Positions 26,750 through 36,801 of a DNA stretch of 64,000 nt are shown in pieces. This stretch comes from Lachnospiraceae bacterium (lineage in GTDB: Bacteria; Bacillota; Clostridia; Lachnospirales; Lachnospiraceae): NCBI GenBank assembly GCA_910575155.1, contig CAJTDX010000006.1:106320-170319 (forward strand), given 5' to 3'. The notes under the pieces are model-generated. The model saw only the letters and a program-made list of their open reading frames with translations, was not told the DNA's origin and searched no databases. How positions within the stretch are numbered: the stretch's first letter is position 1; each line of letters begins with the position of its first letter. Position numbers and translations under genes: made by a program.

Positions 26750-29089
26750 TTACTTTCTTTTTGCCTGTAAGGGCTTAGAATAGGAGGAGCTTTTCTTTCC
26801 ATTTGAGGTTTTCACATAGGAACGTATTTTGTAGTAATAGGATTTCCCGGAAGAAACGCCGCTGTCTGTCCAGTTCAGCTTCTTATTGCCTGTAATGGTC
26901 TGAACTTTTTTATAACCGCCTTTTTTTGTTTTAGAACGATACACGTAATACCCGCTCGCTTTTGAATCGCGCTTCCATGTAAGCTTGATCTTAGAGCCTT
27001 TTGCCCTGGCGCTTTTCAGGCCGGGAACCTTCATCTTGATCTCAGCTTCTTCCACGCTGCTGTATTTGGAATAATAATTCTTGCCGTTCACCGTCTTATA
27101 ACTGCGGATTTTATAAGAATACGTATGTCCCGGCTCCACCGTAGTATCCTTGTAACTCAGAATTCCGCTGCCTTTTAACGTCGCGATGGTAACATACTTC
27201 CCGGAATCGGTCTTGCGGTAAATGCGGTATCCTGACACGCTTTTTTTGCCCCAGGACAATTGTACGGAAGTGTAATTTTTTACTTTCACACTCTGGAAAG
27301 AAGCTGCCGCTATGGCATAATTTGCTTTCTGCTCGCTGGAATAGGAAGAACGGAGCGTGCCTTCCTTCCATTTAAAATAGCTCCTCACCTTATAATAATA
27401 AGTGTTTCCCACTTCTATATTCTTATCCTGCCAGGAAGTCGAACCAAGTCCGCTTAAACTTTTTACAAGCTTATACGTTCCATTGCTTCCTTCCTTACGG
27501 TAAACCTGGTATCCCTGCGCGCCGCTTGTCTCCCGCCAGGACAAATCCACTGTGTAACCGTTTTTCTTTACTGTCAAAGTCGTTTTCTCCAGCTTATCGC
27601 CCGGTTTGGGATAAGCGGAAGAAGGCATATCGCTGTAAACTGGCACCTTAAATACAAATCTATTATTGATAGCGCCTATAGACTCATAACTGTTGCGGAC
27701 ATTCTTGCTCTCATTATTCGCCGCCTGAAGATTCTGCATATACTGATGCCAGTACAGACCGTCATGAGAAGCGTCCACATCAAATTTCTGTAAATAGAAG
27801 GTATCCTGGCCCCTGGTGATATATCTCTCTGCGGTTTTCTTAGCCCCGCCAATCAGGGCTGCATATCTGGTGGTCCACTTTTCCTCTTTTGCCTCCTTGA
27901 GTCCATTAATGACCACCTGCTCTCCCAGTCCGGTCGCTGAGATATTAAAATAATTATAATATCCCTTATAACCTGGGTAATCGCCTGAAATCAGCTTAGA
28001 ATCTCCTTTCACTCCCTGTTCCTGCCGTACCCGGCTTGCCAGGAAATAGGGGCTGACTTTCAGCTCTTTTCCAATCTGCATAAACGCCTTTGCATAGGTA
28101 ATCCCGCCGCCGGAATTATCTTCCAGCTTCTTATTTCCCATAAAGGTGCCGCTCAATATTTTTTCCACACCAGATTCATTATGGTAAGCGCTGTTATACG
28201 TAAGCTGCTCAAACTGAAATACAGATTCTTCATTCAGGAAATTCCTGGGGTCAAGAAAATGCTTCACTATGGATTCCGACGCCTGTACCCAGCTCTGTCC
28301 ATCCTTGGGAATCCAGGCTCCAGTAGTCATATTGTAATCTTCCGCAGCCGTGGATTTCCATAAAAGAGAAGATGAAACCGGAACCAGGTTTCTGGCATTT
28401 ACCATCTCATTTTTTACCACTTCCGACCATTTCAGCCCTGTATTCAGAGGCACAAACGTCCAATTGGGATGCGCCTTGACCAGCTTCTGAATGTAAGAAC
28501 GGTAGCTTGAAGGAAATGCCGATAAATTCGTCCCTTCCGTCGGCGTCACGCTGCTGACTCCCGCTGCTCTGCCTCTTTTCCCGTTAAAATACTGATTTCT
28601 CCAATTCTCAAGTCTGGCATCCTGAGATATTACGTCGCTGTATGGCACAAATCCCGTATACTCTTTATCATTTACTGCAAAACTAATCTGAAACCAAATG
28701 TCGCTTTCCCAGACTACCGCCCCCTGAAAACGCACCTGATATCCGCTGGGAAGTTCCTTCACCACCGCAGCGTCCGAAACAGGATTCTGCAAAACCGAAA
28801 TAACCGCTTTGTTTGTCAGCATCCCATACAGATCATACTCCTGCAGTAAAGCGGCAAATGCCCGTTCTGCCTGCCTGTTCAGATCATTTTCCTCTTTTAC
28901 AATTTCTTCTCCCGTATCTGCACTGACACTGCTCTTTTGTATTGTATGTTCTTCATCCTGCGCTGCATAAACATCAGCGGTGTTTATCTGCCGGGCATAC
29001 ACAAAATTATTATTTCCGCTGAGATCTGTTACCAGTACAGAAGCTGCCAGCAGACATGCTGCAATTCTGGCTTTCTTTCTTATCCTCAT
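26750..29089 (-). CDS. Secreted beta-N-acetylglucosaminidase with SH3 and FN3 repeats
   Basis: This 779-residue exported protein has a signal peptide ending near residue 30. An SH3-like segment (about 110-165, AVVKELPSGYQVRFQGAVVW) is followed by a glucosaminidase domain (about 290-450, with YFLASRVRQEQGVKG carrying the likely catalytic Glu, and YNYFNISATG). Three fibronectin-III-like repeats close the chain, each with the YYYKVRSY-type end. It should cleave GlcNAc-MurNAc glycan bonds during wall growth. The FN3 repeats are probably glycan or protein spacers. It neighbours a glycosyltransferase gene and a large amidase. Confidence 0.9.
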   Translation of the reverse strand: MRIRKKARIAACLLAASVLVTDLSGNNNFVYARQINTADVYAAQDEEHTIQKSSVSADTGEEIVKEENDLNRQAERAFAALLQEYDLYGMLTNKAVISVLQNPVSDAAVVKELPSGYQVRFQGAVVWESDIWFQISFAVNDKEYTGFVPYSDVISQDARLENWRNQYFNGKRGRAAGVSSVTPTEGTNLSAFPSSYRSYIQKLVKAHPNWTFVPLNTGLKWSEVVKNEMVNARNLVPVSSSLLWKSTAAEDYNMTTGAWIPKDGQSWVQASESIVKHFLDPRNFLNEESVFQFEQLTYNSAYHNESGVEKILSGTFMGNKKLEDNSGGGITYAKAFMQIGKELKVSPYFLASRVRQEQGVKGDSKLISGDYPGYKGYYNYFNISATGLGEQVVINGLKEAKEEKWTTRYAALIGGAKKTAERYITRGQDTFYLQKFDVDASHDGLYWHQYMQNLQAANNESKNVRNSYESIGAINNRFVFKVPVYSDMPSSAYPKPGDKLEKTTLTVKKNGYTVDLSWRETSGAQGYQVYRKEGSNGTYKLVKSLSGLGSTSWQDKNIEVGNTYYYKVRSYFKWKEGTLRSSYSSEQKANYAIAAASFQSVKVKNYTSVQLSWGKKSVSGYRIYRKTDSGKYVTIATLKGSGILSYKDTTVEPGHTYSYKIRSYKTVNGKNYYSKYSSVEEAEIKMKVPGLKSARAKGSKIKLTWKRDSKASGYYVYRSKTKKGGYKKVQTITGNKKLNWTDSGVSSGKSYYYKIRSYVKTSNGKKSSSYSKPLQAKRK

Positions 29090-29126
29090 ATCCTGTTTTC
29101 CTTCTTTCCCAATATAATCTGCGAAA

Positions 29127-32100
29127 TTACTTTTTCACAGAATTTATTACGCCTGATACCGGAGCTGACTCATCTCCATTTCCACTTTCGGCGCCTATCG
29201 TGCCCACCGCTGCAACTTTATAATAGTAGACTTTTCCTTCGGTTACTTTACCGTCTTTGTAACTGACGGTTCCATTCCCGCTCAGCATGGCGATCATTTC
29301 GTAATCGCCGTCTGCTTTGGTACTTTTAAAAACTGCATAACCTGCCGCGCCTTTGACTTTATCCCATTGAAGCTGCATCTGAGGCGGAGTATCCGGCGTC
29401 ACCGCCTGTTTTACCGGCGTTACTTTCAATCCCGTGGGCGCTGCAAGCATCCATTTCTCTGAAACCTTGCCGTAGCTTCCATATCCCGGACGTTTTCCCT
29501 CACGGATTGCGCGGACCCGGTAATAGTACCTTGCTCCGGTCGTCACATTCTTATCTGTAAACGAGGTATAATCCGCATTTTTGATCTTTGCAATCTGCAA
29601 AAAGCCGCCGCTGTTGGTATTGCTTCTATAAACAATATAAGTATTGGCTCCGGCTGCCTTTTCCCAGGTCAGGGTAATTCCCCCGTTTCCTGTCTGTAAG
29701 GAACTTATGCTGACCTTCTTTATATTTGTAGCGACTTTGGGTTTGGAATCGCCGCTGTAATTTCGGACGCCCTTATTCTTAATGATCACTTCTACGGCAT
29801 AATAATATTTCTGGCCGCCTTTTGCATTTTTATCTATATACGTTGTAATATCACGGTCGCGGATCTCGGCAATTTTCGTATATTCCCCGTTCCTCTTAGT
29901 GCTACGCTTAATGCCGTAAGCATAGGCCAGCGGTTCTTTTTTCCATTTCAATTCCATTTTGCCGCTGCTTTTGGATCTCACATAGACCATAGAAGTACCT
30001 GTAATGGTTTTTCCCGAAACCGGGCTGCAGTAACTGCCGTAACCGGTCTTATTATTTACCCGGTTCATTACCTGAACTTTATAATAATAATTCTTTTTTT
30101 CTTTTACTTTTGTATCTATGTAAGAATTTTTCCCGTCTTTCACAGTTGCGATTGTTTTATATTTTCCTTTTTTAGAAGTACTTCTCTGAATACGGTACGC
30201 ATAGGCGTTCTTCACCTTTTTCCAGCGGATCTGTAAGGATGTGCTGGTCTTGGAACTGACGCTTGTAATCGTAGTTTTAGGCACCGCCCAGCCGGACGAT
30301 ACAGGCGAATAGCTGCCATAGCCGTTGTTGTCTCCTCCTCTGGCGCGCACTTTATAGAAATAATTTTTCTGCAGTTCCACATTCTGGTCAACAAATTCAT
30401 TCTCTGTTGTTGAAGTAACTTTCTTATAACTTCCATCCTTTGTATCGCTGCGCAGAAGGTCATATTCTTCCACACCCTCTACTTCGCTCCATTTGATATC
30501 CAGCTTACCGCCTCTTTTTGAAACAACGCCGTTAATCGTGGGAGCCGCCAGCGTTCTGCCAGAATATATTTTGGAATAGGAAGACTTGCTTCCATCCGAG
30601 AATACCGCGCATATTTTATAATAATATTCGGCTCCCGGAGCTACCTTCTCATCATCGTATTTGTCTCCGTTGAGCTCCGCAATCTTTGTAAAGCTTCCAT
30701 TTTCTGAATCGCTTCGGTAGATCTGGTAGGATTCCGCTGAAGAAGCCTGACTCCAGCTAAGCCGCAGCGTATTACTGCCCCTGGGCTGAATCCATTCAAT
30801 TTCCGGCTGATCGTTTCCCACTGATAAACCATAATATGCCGCAATTCCATGAGCGTCCGCAACTCCAAGATTTTTAAGTTTGATATCTGAATTTAAAAAT
30901 CCGCTGACGTCTGACGCATTACTCAAAAATGCATGTTCAATCAATACGGCCGGAATTCCCGCAAGTTTGTTCCTGCGTATGATACTCAGATAATCTGAAA
31001 GGGATCCGTCCGGATACAGGGTATTGTTCTCTGAATTACGTATCAGGGTTCCGCCAGCCCAGGTAGAAAGCCCCAGTTCCTTGAGCTTCTTATAAATCTC
31101 AGTAGCAAGGCCCTTGCCTTCCGTTCCGATGGCCGGCCGGTAATTGCTGTTGGGATAATACACGCCTACGCCGGAAGGAGCGGAACTGGAACTGGAATTG
31201 AGATGAAAACTTACATACACATCTGCTTTTCTTTTGACTGCAAGTTCTACTCTTTTCGCATTACAGGTCCCTGAATCCACAGAAGATCCGCCGTTTGGAC
31301 AGACATTGCTCTCTCTTGTCATATAAACGGTAACGCCTGCATATTTCTGCAGTTCTTGTCTGCAATAATTGGCAATCTTTAATACCGCTTCTTCTTCCTT
31401 ACATCCGTTTCCCCTGGCTCCCGCATGGGTACTGTCATGCCCGGGATCCAGCATAATCACCATACTGCCTGCCGCTCTGGACGCTGCCGAAGAACGCTGC
31501 GCTGAATAACGCTGTAAACTCTGCGTTTCCTCTAACACATCCTGAACTGAATTTTCAGAAATCACATTTCCATTCTCATCGAACGTAACCACATTGGCTT
31601 CCACTTCCTGAAGTATGTCCTCATCCACCAGCATTTCATCCGGCTCCGCGTCTGCCTCACAATTTACGCCGAATTTTACCTCCATTGCAAGTTCCTTAAA
31701 ATTTACCTGATATTTTTCACCGTTAGCTTCATAGAGGATATAAGACAGCTCATACAGGTCTGACTGAACGTTCGCAGCAAATGTTATCTCAAATTTTACA
31801 ATGTTTCCGGCAGTTCCCGCCGACTCTGCGATAAATTCCTGTCCGTCTTTGTTCCGGTAGCAGAGCTGCGCCCGTTCTACCGCGGCGTTTGCCTGTCCCA
31901 GACTTGCCGCTATAACCTGTTTGCCGGGCGCCTTTACAGAAGCGCTTTCCTGCATGACAAACTCCAGGCTGCCCGGCAAAATCTGTTTCTCTTCTTCTGC
32001 AGTATTTTCCGCCGCTTCGTTCTGCCCTTCATCCGCCGTCTGTTTCTCTTCCTCTGCGCTGCTGTCTGTTTCTGTTATTATTTCTTCCCTCTGTTTGTCG

Positions 32101-32201
32101 GAACGCTCTTCTGCCCGTACATTTATACCGGGCACAGATACAATCATACATACAGACAGCGCTGCTGCAATCAATTTTTTAGACAATCTCATTTTCCACA
32201 C
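29127..32201 (-). CDS. Secreted N-acetylmuramoyl-L-alanine amidase with FN3 array
   Basis: This 1024-residue protein has a signal peptide (cleaved after about residue 30), an acidic Glu-rich region (about 35-80), an unassigned region to about 245 and an Amidase_3 domain (about 245-465). The amidase shows MLDPGHDSTHAGARGNG, a paired Glu in CKEEEAV, SFHLNSSSS and IEHAFLSNASD. About six fibronectin-III-like repeats follow to the end, each with YYYKVRA-type closing motifs. It cuts the stem peptide from glycan. Its position beside the glucosaminidase suggests paired wall remodelling. Confidence 0.92.
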   Translation of the reverse strand: MWKMRLSKKLIAAALSVCMIVSVPGINVRAEERSDKQREEIITETDSSAEEEKQTADEGQNEAAENTAEEEKQILPGSLEFVMQESASVKAPGKQVIAASLGQANAAVERAQLCYRNKDGQEFIAESAGTAGNIVKFEITFAANVQSDLYELSYILYEANGEKYQVNFKELAMEVKFGVNCEADAEPDEMLVDEDILQEVEANVVTFDENGNVISENSVQDVLEETQSLQRYSAQRSSAASRAAGSMVIMLDPGHDSTHAGARGNGCKEEEAVLKIANYCRQELQKYAGVTVYMTRESNVCPNGGSSVDSGTCNAKRVELAVKRKADVYVSFHLNSSSSSAPSGVGVYYPNSNYRPAIGTEGKGLATEIYKKLKELGLSTWAGGTLIRNSENNTLYPDGSLSDYLSIIRRNKLAGIPAVLIEHAFLSNASDVSGFLNSDIKLKNLGVADAHGIAAYYGLSVGNDQPEIEWIQPRGSNTLRLSWSQASSAESYQIYRSDSENGSFTKIAELNGDKYDDEKVAPGAEYYYKICAVFSDGSKSSYSKIYSGRTLAAPTINGVVSKRGGKLDIKWSEVEGVEEYDLLRSDTKDGSYKKVTSTTENEFVDQNVELQKNYFYKVRARGGDNNGYGSYSPVSSGWAVPKTTITSVSSKTSTSLQIRWKKVKNAYAYRIQRSTSKKGKYKTIATVKDGKNSYIDTKVKEKKNYYYKVQVMNRVNNKTGYGSYCSPVSGKTITGTSMVYVRSKSSGKMELKWKKEPLAYAYGIKRSTKRNGEYTKIAEIRDRDITTYIDKNAKGGQKYYYAVEVIIKNKGVRNYSGDSKPKVATNIKKVSISSLQTGNGGITLTWEKAAGANTYIVYRSNTNSGGFLQIAKIKNADYTSFTDKNVTTGARYYYRVRAIREGKRPGYGSYGKVSEKWMLAAPTGLKVTPVKQAVTPDTPPQMQLQWDKVKGAAGYAVFKSTKADGDYEMIAMLSGNGTVSYKDGKVTEGKVYYYKVAAVGTIGAESGNGDESAPVSGVINSVKK

Positions 32202-32351
32202 TCCGTTTCAACTTACTTTTTCCTTGTTATATTTCTTAATTGAATTTATATCGTACTTATGGTATCACAATTTTTTTCTCAGTACAACCTTGCAGTATAG
32301 ATATTACAAAAACTTTACATTTTCCGCAAAGCCCTGTATTTTCTGAGTTTA

Positions 32352-32383
32352 TAAAAGTGTACAGGCTGCGTTCCCGTACACTT
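32352..32383 (-). terminator. Terminator after the diguanylate cyclase
   Basis: The 8-bp stem AAGTGTAC/GTACACTT (32355-32362 and 32376-32383) is followed by TTATAAA on the minus strand, a moderate U-tract. It ends the GGDEF gene. Confidence 0.6.
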
Positions 32384-32408
32384 CCAATATTTACTACCCC
32401 TTTTTTCA

Positions 32409-33497
32409 TCACTCATCCCTGATTATAATACAGTTTTTTCCAGCTCTCTTGCCCAGATAAAGGCGACTGTCTGCCTGACGGATCAGTTCATCAATATTTC
32501 CCCGCGAATCATCGCTGCATTGAGAAATACCGAAGGTCATGGTTACAGAAACCTTTTGCTCTCCAACCGTTAATTCCCTTTTTTTAATCTCTTGCTGAAT
32601 TCTCTCTGCCACTTTCAGCGTATACGGCAAATCTCCAAATATAATCATCAGAAATTCTTCCCCGCCCCAGCGGCTTACATAGTCCGTGTCTTCAACTGCA
32701 CCTGACATGCTGGCCGCCACCATTTTCAGAACCTCGTCTCCCTGCTCGTGCCCGTAAGTATCGTTCACTTTCTTAAAATTATCAATGTCTCCCATAACTA
32801 CACAATAATCCATGCGCTGTATCTTCTTCCATTCTGTGAGAATACTTCTGCGGTTGCGAAGCTGGGTCAGTTCATCATAATTAGCCAGACGGAACAGCTT
32901 CTGATTCTGTTCTTCAAGTTCTCTTCTGCTGACGGTCAGCTCCAGTATAAATAATGTAGAGAAGATAATAAGAAACAGAAAACATACAATATTATTAAAA
33001 AAGGAAACTTTAAAATCTGTACCGACCGGAAAATAGTACAAAGGATGCCCCTTATATACAATATTGCGGAGTACAAGAGTCGCGGCGCAATTTATCAGAG
33101 TATAGATCAGGGCATATTTTTTAGGATTTTCTATGCACTCTGTCATGTACAGCAGATAAAACACCACCGGGATCATTACCATATTATACAGGGAAAATCC
33201 ATATGTCCATCCCAACAGCACGCAAGAACACAAAGGCTGAAAGCAGGCAGCAAAATATACAATGCTGAACCACCTCAGATAATTGCTTTCTTTTCTGCTG
33301 CACACGCCAGTTAAAATAAGCAGACAAACCATCAGATTTACGGCTGCCAGAGTCCGGCAGCCCATTAATATGAAAATTCCCGTCTGAATCAAATACACGC
33401 ATACCAGGGAAATGGCAAACATCCGGAAGCGCAGACTGTCTGTCATTTTGTTCCTGCCCTTAAAAATTGAAACCAATTTCTTTATCTTATCGTTCAT
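32409..33497 (-). CDS. Membrane diguanylate cyclase (GGDEF)
   Basis: This 362-residue protein has several N-terminal transmembrane helices (about residues 25-195) resembling a small-ligand or light sensor of the MHYT/7TM sort, with no recognisable named domain. A C-terminal GGDEF domain (about 205-360) contains FKKVNDTYGHEQGDEVL and the active-site RWGGEEF. It should make cyclic di-GMP. The inhibitory I-site RxxD is not obvious. It is the only cyclic di-GMP enzyme in the window and lies among secreted wall genes. It is likely a single-gene unit with its own terminator. Confidence 0.9.
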   Translation of the reverse strand: MNDKIKKLVSIFKGRNKMTDSLRFRMFAISLVCVYLIQTGIFILMGCRTLAAVNLMVCLLILTGVCSRKESNYLRWFSIVYFAACFQPLCSCVLLGWTYGFSLYNMVMIPVVFYLLYMTECIENPKKYALIYTLINCAATLVLRNIVYKGHPLYYFPVGTDFKVSFFNNIVCFLFLIIFSTLFILELTVSRRELEEQNQKLFRLANYDELTQLRNRRSILTEWKKIQRMDYCVVMGDIDNFKKVNDTYGHEQGDEVLKMVAASMSGAVEDTDYVSRWGGEEFLMIIFGDLPYTLKVAERIQQEIKKRELTVGEQKVSVTMTFGISQCSDDSRGNIDELIRQADSRLYLGKRAGKNCIIIRDE

Positions 33498-33577
33498 CTG
33501 CTATCTCCGCCTGGTGCAACATCTTCCAAAGTATAAAACAGCGTTAATCTGGAAACCTTGGACGAACTTGCCCATAC

Positions 33578-34840
33578 TCAATTTCTGTATGTAATCCAGA
33601 AACAATAATTTCTGGTGCTTTGAAACGTCTTTTTTCCCACTTTCTTATTTGCCACTACCATAAAATAATATTGTTTGCCGGACTTAAGGCCCGATTTTCC
33701 ATATTTTTTAACAGTGGCGGAAGTTTTGGACGTATTTTTCACTTTCTTATATCCGGAATCTCTTCTGGATGAAATGTACACGGTATAATTATTAGCGCCC
33801 CTCACCTTATCCCAGGTGAGTTTCACGCCGCTCTTTGTATTCTGTGTCTCCACATCCGGCTGTCTGGAAAAATAGATCCAATCCGACCACTTGCCCGATT
33901 GCGTGTTTCCAGGAAGATTAATATAAGCACGCATCCGGAGTTTCAGGAAACGAAGGCTTTTCAGCTTGTTGGTAGATAAATTGGTACTGTTCCCATTTTC
34001 CTTTTTCCTGCCGCCAAGCAGCGCCTTCTTTCCTCCTTCCGCGTAAACCTGATATTGATAACCGTCTGCTGATTCGCTTTGTTCCCACTGCAAATCCAGA
34101 TGTTCCGAAGTAGGACTCCAGAAACTTGCTTCCACGCCTTTGACTTTAGCCGGCAATACCGGACATTCCTGAAGATTTGTCGTATAACTGCTCAGCGCGC
34201 AGAAACCGTCCGCGCTTTTTTTCACCGGACAAATCCAAAAATTATATTCCGCATTTCTGCTGAGCTTTCTGACGGTGTAAGAAGTTGCCTTATCAATCAG
34301 AACCGTCTTTCTGCCGCTTAAATCTCCTCCTCTTTTACCATAGGTAAGCTGATAAGCGTTTGCTTCCGCACATTTCTTCCACGACACCGTAATACTGGTT
34401 TCCGTGGCTTTCGTCTGTCTGAAATTCTGGATTTTATCGCTCTCAGGAGCCGTCACCACTTCGAGAACGACAGACGGCGTTCCCCAGCAGAATTGTTCTT
34501 CCGTATAGGTAAAAGCCGTCACCCTGACGTAATACTTCTTACCTGGCGTAAGTCCGGAAAATGTCTCCCTGGGCAAATCGCTGCCTTTATTTTCTGCCTC
34601 AAGATTATCCATAATTCCGCCTGTAAAATTCTTATTCTCGCACAGCTCCGCCTTATACCGGATATGATTGCCAATTACCGCATTCCAACTGATTTCCACT
34701 CTGTTTGGACCTGCAGAGATCTGCTTTAACCCGCTCACTGTGCCGATCGTTCCCGCTTCTGATTTCATGCCTGCTCCCAAAAATAATACGCATACCATCG
34801 CCATGGTATAGAATTTTACAAATTTCCATATTTTTCCCAT
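33578..34840 (-). CDS. Secreted fibronectin-III repeat protein
   Basis: This 420-residue protein has a signal peptide (about residues 1-29, ending KSEAG) followed by four fibronectin-III-like repeats, each about 95 residues with the ISWNAV, VSWKKC, DLQWEQ or LTWDKV strand B motif. No catalytic domain is visible, so it may be a surface adhesin or spacer. Similar repeats decorate the amidase, glucosaminidase and GH3 proteins in this window. It lies between a diguanylate cyclase and an LCP gene on the same strand. Confidence 0.8.
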   Translation of the reverse strand: MGKIWKFVKFYTMAMVCVLFLGAGMKSEAGTIGTVSGLKQISAGPNRVEISWNAVIGNHIRYKAELCENKNFTGGIMDNLEAENKGSDLPRETFSGLTPGKKYYVRVTAFTYTEEQFCWGTPSVVLEVVTAPESDKIQNFRQTKATETSITVSWKKCAEANAYQLTYGKRGGDLSGRKTVLIDKATSYTVRKLSRNAEYNFWICPVKKSADGFCALSSYTTNLQECPVLPAKVKGVEASFWSPTSEHLDLQWEQSESADGYQYQVYAEGGKKALLGGRKKENGNSTNLSTNKLKSLRFLKLRMRAYINLPGNTQSGKWSDWIYFSRQPDVETQNTKSGVKLTWDKVRGANNYTVYISSRRDSGYKKVKNTSKTSATVKKYGKSGLKSGKQYYFMVVANKKVGKKTFQSTRNYCFWITYRN

Positions 34841-34895
34841 AACGCATCTCCCTTATAAACAATCTGGTATCATATATAACTGTATCGTTCGGCTC

Positions 34896-35972
34896 TTAAT
34901 AACCGGTATTGGAATGGATGGTTTCGCTCAACTCCTTAACTGTCTGAGACGGCGTATACGTCTCATTTTCATATAAGAACTCATGAAGCTGGATCACATT
35001 TTTCTCAAGATCTATCGGAATTACCATATCTCCCATACTTCCCACATCGTGAGATTCTTTATCAAACGGGAATCCTGTATTCTCTCCCATATGATATTTT
35101 GCCACATTCCCTGCCAGCCCTAAAATCTCTGTTGGACTTAAACTGGTGGAAATCTGAGGAAGCAGCTTATCCATAAGACTATTCATTGTCATTAAGTCGC
35201 AGTCTTTTGCCTTTTCAAACATTTTCGTAATTATAGTACGCTGGCGGTTGGTACGCTCATAGTCCAGTCCCACATAACGTATTCTTGCATAAGAGGTTGC
35301 CTGCACGCCGTCCAGATGTACATTGGTGCCTGAAGATACCGTACCGCTGTTGTGCCCGGTAACTTCATTTGTCTCCACAACGTAGCCATTCAGCCATTTT
35401 GCCTCTTCGGGTGACAGTTCGTCAATGTCAATGCCTCCCAAAAGGTCAATGGCATCCACCAAAGCGCCAAAATCAACGCTTACATAATCGGTAATATCCA
35501 GATCAAGATTTTTATTCAGCATCTCAATCGCCTGCTTAGGTCCCCCGTTGGCATAAGCAGAGTTCGCTTTACGGAATTTATCTTCCCCGATATCCAGATA
35601 CGTATCACGGTACACAGAAGCCATTTTAATTTCTCCTGTTTTCTTATTAATACTTACCACAATAATTGTATCGCTGTTTCCGCTCTCATAATTGCCGGTA
35701 TCACGGTTATCAAGTCCGAATAATGCAATATTCTCATAGCCTTCCAGGGTCTTTTTGGTGTCTGGTTCCAGCTGATTGATCTTGACGTCCTTATCATTAA
35801 TAATAATTTTTCCCATTTTCTCATATTTACTCCAGGAGAACGCCACTGGAATCAAAATCAACGCCAGTAAAATTACCAGCGCAATGATAATCATTTTTCG
35901 TTTCTGCCTTTTTCTCCTGCTGCTTTTTCGCTTTCCTTCCACACCACGGCTATTCTGTGTATCTCTCGCCAT
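34896..35972 (-). CDS. LCP family protein (LytR-CpsA-Psr), copy 2
   Basis: This 358-residue protein has a very basic N-terminus (SSRRKRQKRK), one transmembrane helix (about 27-45) and an LCP domain with ALFGLDNRDTGNYESGNSDTIIV, VYRDTYLDIGE and GGIDIDELS. It attaches lipid-linked glycopolymers to peptidoglycan. It is a paralogue of the protein at 20199-21323, with the same GLDNRD and VYRDTYL signatures, so the cell has at least two such ligases, perhaps for different polymers. Confidence 0.93.
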   Translation of the reverse strand: MARDTQNSRGVEGKRKSSRRKRQKRKMIIIALVILLALILIPVAFSWSKYEKMGKIIINDKDVKINQLEPDTKKTLEGYENIALFGLDNRDTGNYESGNSDTIIVVSINKKTGEIKMASVYRDTYLDIGEDKFRKANSAYANGGPKQAIEMLNKNLDLDITDYVSVDFGALVDAIDLLGGIDIDELSPEEAKWLNGYVVETNEVTGHNSGTVSSGTNVHLDGVQATSYARIRYVGLDYERTNRQRTIITKMFEKAKDCDLMTMNSLMDKLLPQISTSLSPTEILGLAGNVAKYHMGENTGFPFDKESHDVGSMGDMVIPIDLEKNVIQLHEFLYENETYTPSQTVKELSETIHSNTGY

Positions 35973-36220
35973 TGCAATTACCTCCTGACTTATCTCTCAT
36001 GTACTTTTACTTCTATTCTTCCTGTTTCAGAAACATCCTATTACAATATTTGATGTATCACAGAAAATAATCTATGAAATTATAACATAATATATATTTT
36101 TTTTCCAGATTGTTTCCCTAACAAAAATATTATAAAAATATAAATTTTACATGCGGAACCGCCAATTGAGGGCATGAACTCTCTTCGAAAAAGTTTTTTT
36201 AAGTTTTTTTAAATTTTTTC

Positions 36221-36249
36221 TTGCATTTTCAGACAAGCTGTATTATAAT
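36221..36249 (+). promoter_or_regulatory. Strong sigma-A promoter in a long intergenic region
   Basis: TTGCAT (36221-36226), a 17-bp spacer and a perfect TATAAT (36244-36249) are preceded by T/A-rich tracts (36191-36220) that could act as an UP element. No ORF starts downstream before the terminator at 36331-36363, so it likely drives a small RNA. Confidence 0.65.
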
Positions 36250-36255
36250 TAGTCT

Positions 36256-36366
36256 TGTAAAAAGGATTTCTCCTTTGGAGAACTTTTTTATAAGTTATAC
36301 CCCTTATTAATTATTTATACTCCCCTCATAGAAAAGACCAGTGGCTCCCCCGCTGGTCTTTTCTCA
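36256..36366 (+). ncRNA. Candidate C-rich small RNA
   Basis: The predicted transcript of about 110 nt starts after the promoter at 36221-36249 and ends at a rho-independent hairpin. The first hairpin pairs TTCTCC (36268-36273) with GGAGAA (36277-36282) and AAAAAG with CTTTTT. The terminal hairpin pairs 36331-36341 with 36353-36363. Three unpaired C-rich stretches (ACCCCTT near 36299, CTCCCCTC near 36320, CTCCCCC in the last loop) could base-pair with Shine-Dalgarno sequences, as in RsaE/RoxS-type RNAs. No Rfam family is recognised. This is inference from promoter, folds and terminator. Confidence 0.45.
36331..36365 (+). terminator. Bidirectional terminator ending the candidate small RNA
   Basis: The 11-bp perfect stem GAAAAGACCAG/CTGGTCTTTTC has a G/C-rich loop. 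The T-run lies at the 3' end on plus and also (as A-run) on minus. Confidence 0.8.
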
Positions 36367-36801
36367 TGCGCAAAAACGGGACCAGTGTTTTTAAACAGAA
36401 CGCTCACATTTCCAGGTACAATTGCAAAACAGTATTTCACCAATTCTTTCGTACAATGTCTGGCTTTCGTATCGGTATCTTTTTGCCATGCTGTAAGCCT
36501 CTTCTTTTTCTGTATTCAATATATGATCATACTACGACCATTTCAAGGCGCAACTCCCCTGCTTCTCATATCAGTTTGCTTCTCTGGCCGTTCCGTAAGA
36601 CCCTCTGCAAAATCACACAGTTAAAATAGCTTTCACACCTGATGATACCTGCGCTTAAGCGCTTTTTTCCGACTACATATATACCTTATAGAAAATATTT
36701 CTTCCACGGAACATCCCAGGACTTTCCCTTTGATCCCGGAAAGCTCCTGTTTACATATATGCAGCTTATAAACCACGCAACTATGACAAGGAGGTTATCA
36801 C
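36367..36801. other. Intergenic stretch with no convincing gene
   Basis: Short ORFs occur in several frames but none has a ribosome site or recognisable product. A palindrome GCGCTTAAGCGC at 36651-36662 followed by six T could be a short terminator on the plus strand. An AAGGAGG ribosome site lies at the right end for the tape-measure gene. Confidence 0.5.

Noticed and set aside
26750..32201. Regular repeats as a CRISPR array
   Set aside because: The repeats are about 95 codons long and encode fibronectin-III-like domains, so they are protein repeats.
36366..36629. Plus-strand ORF of 87 codons in the gap before the tape-measure gene
   Set aside because: No ribosome site and a composition unlike coding sequence.
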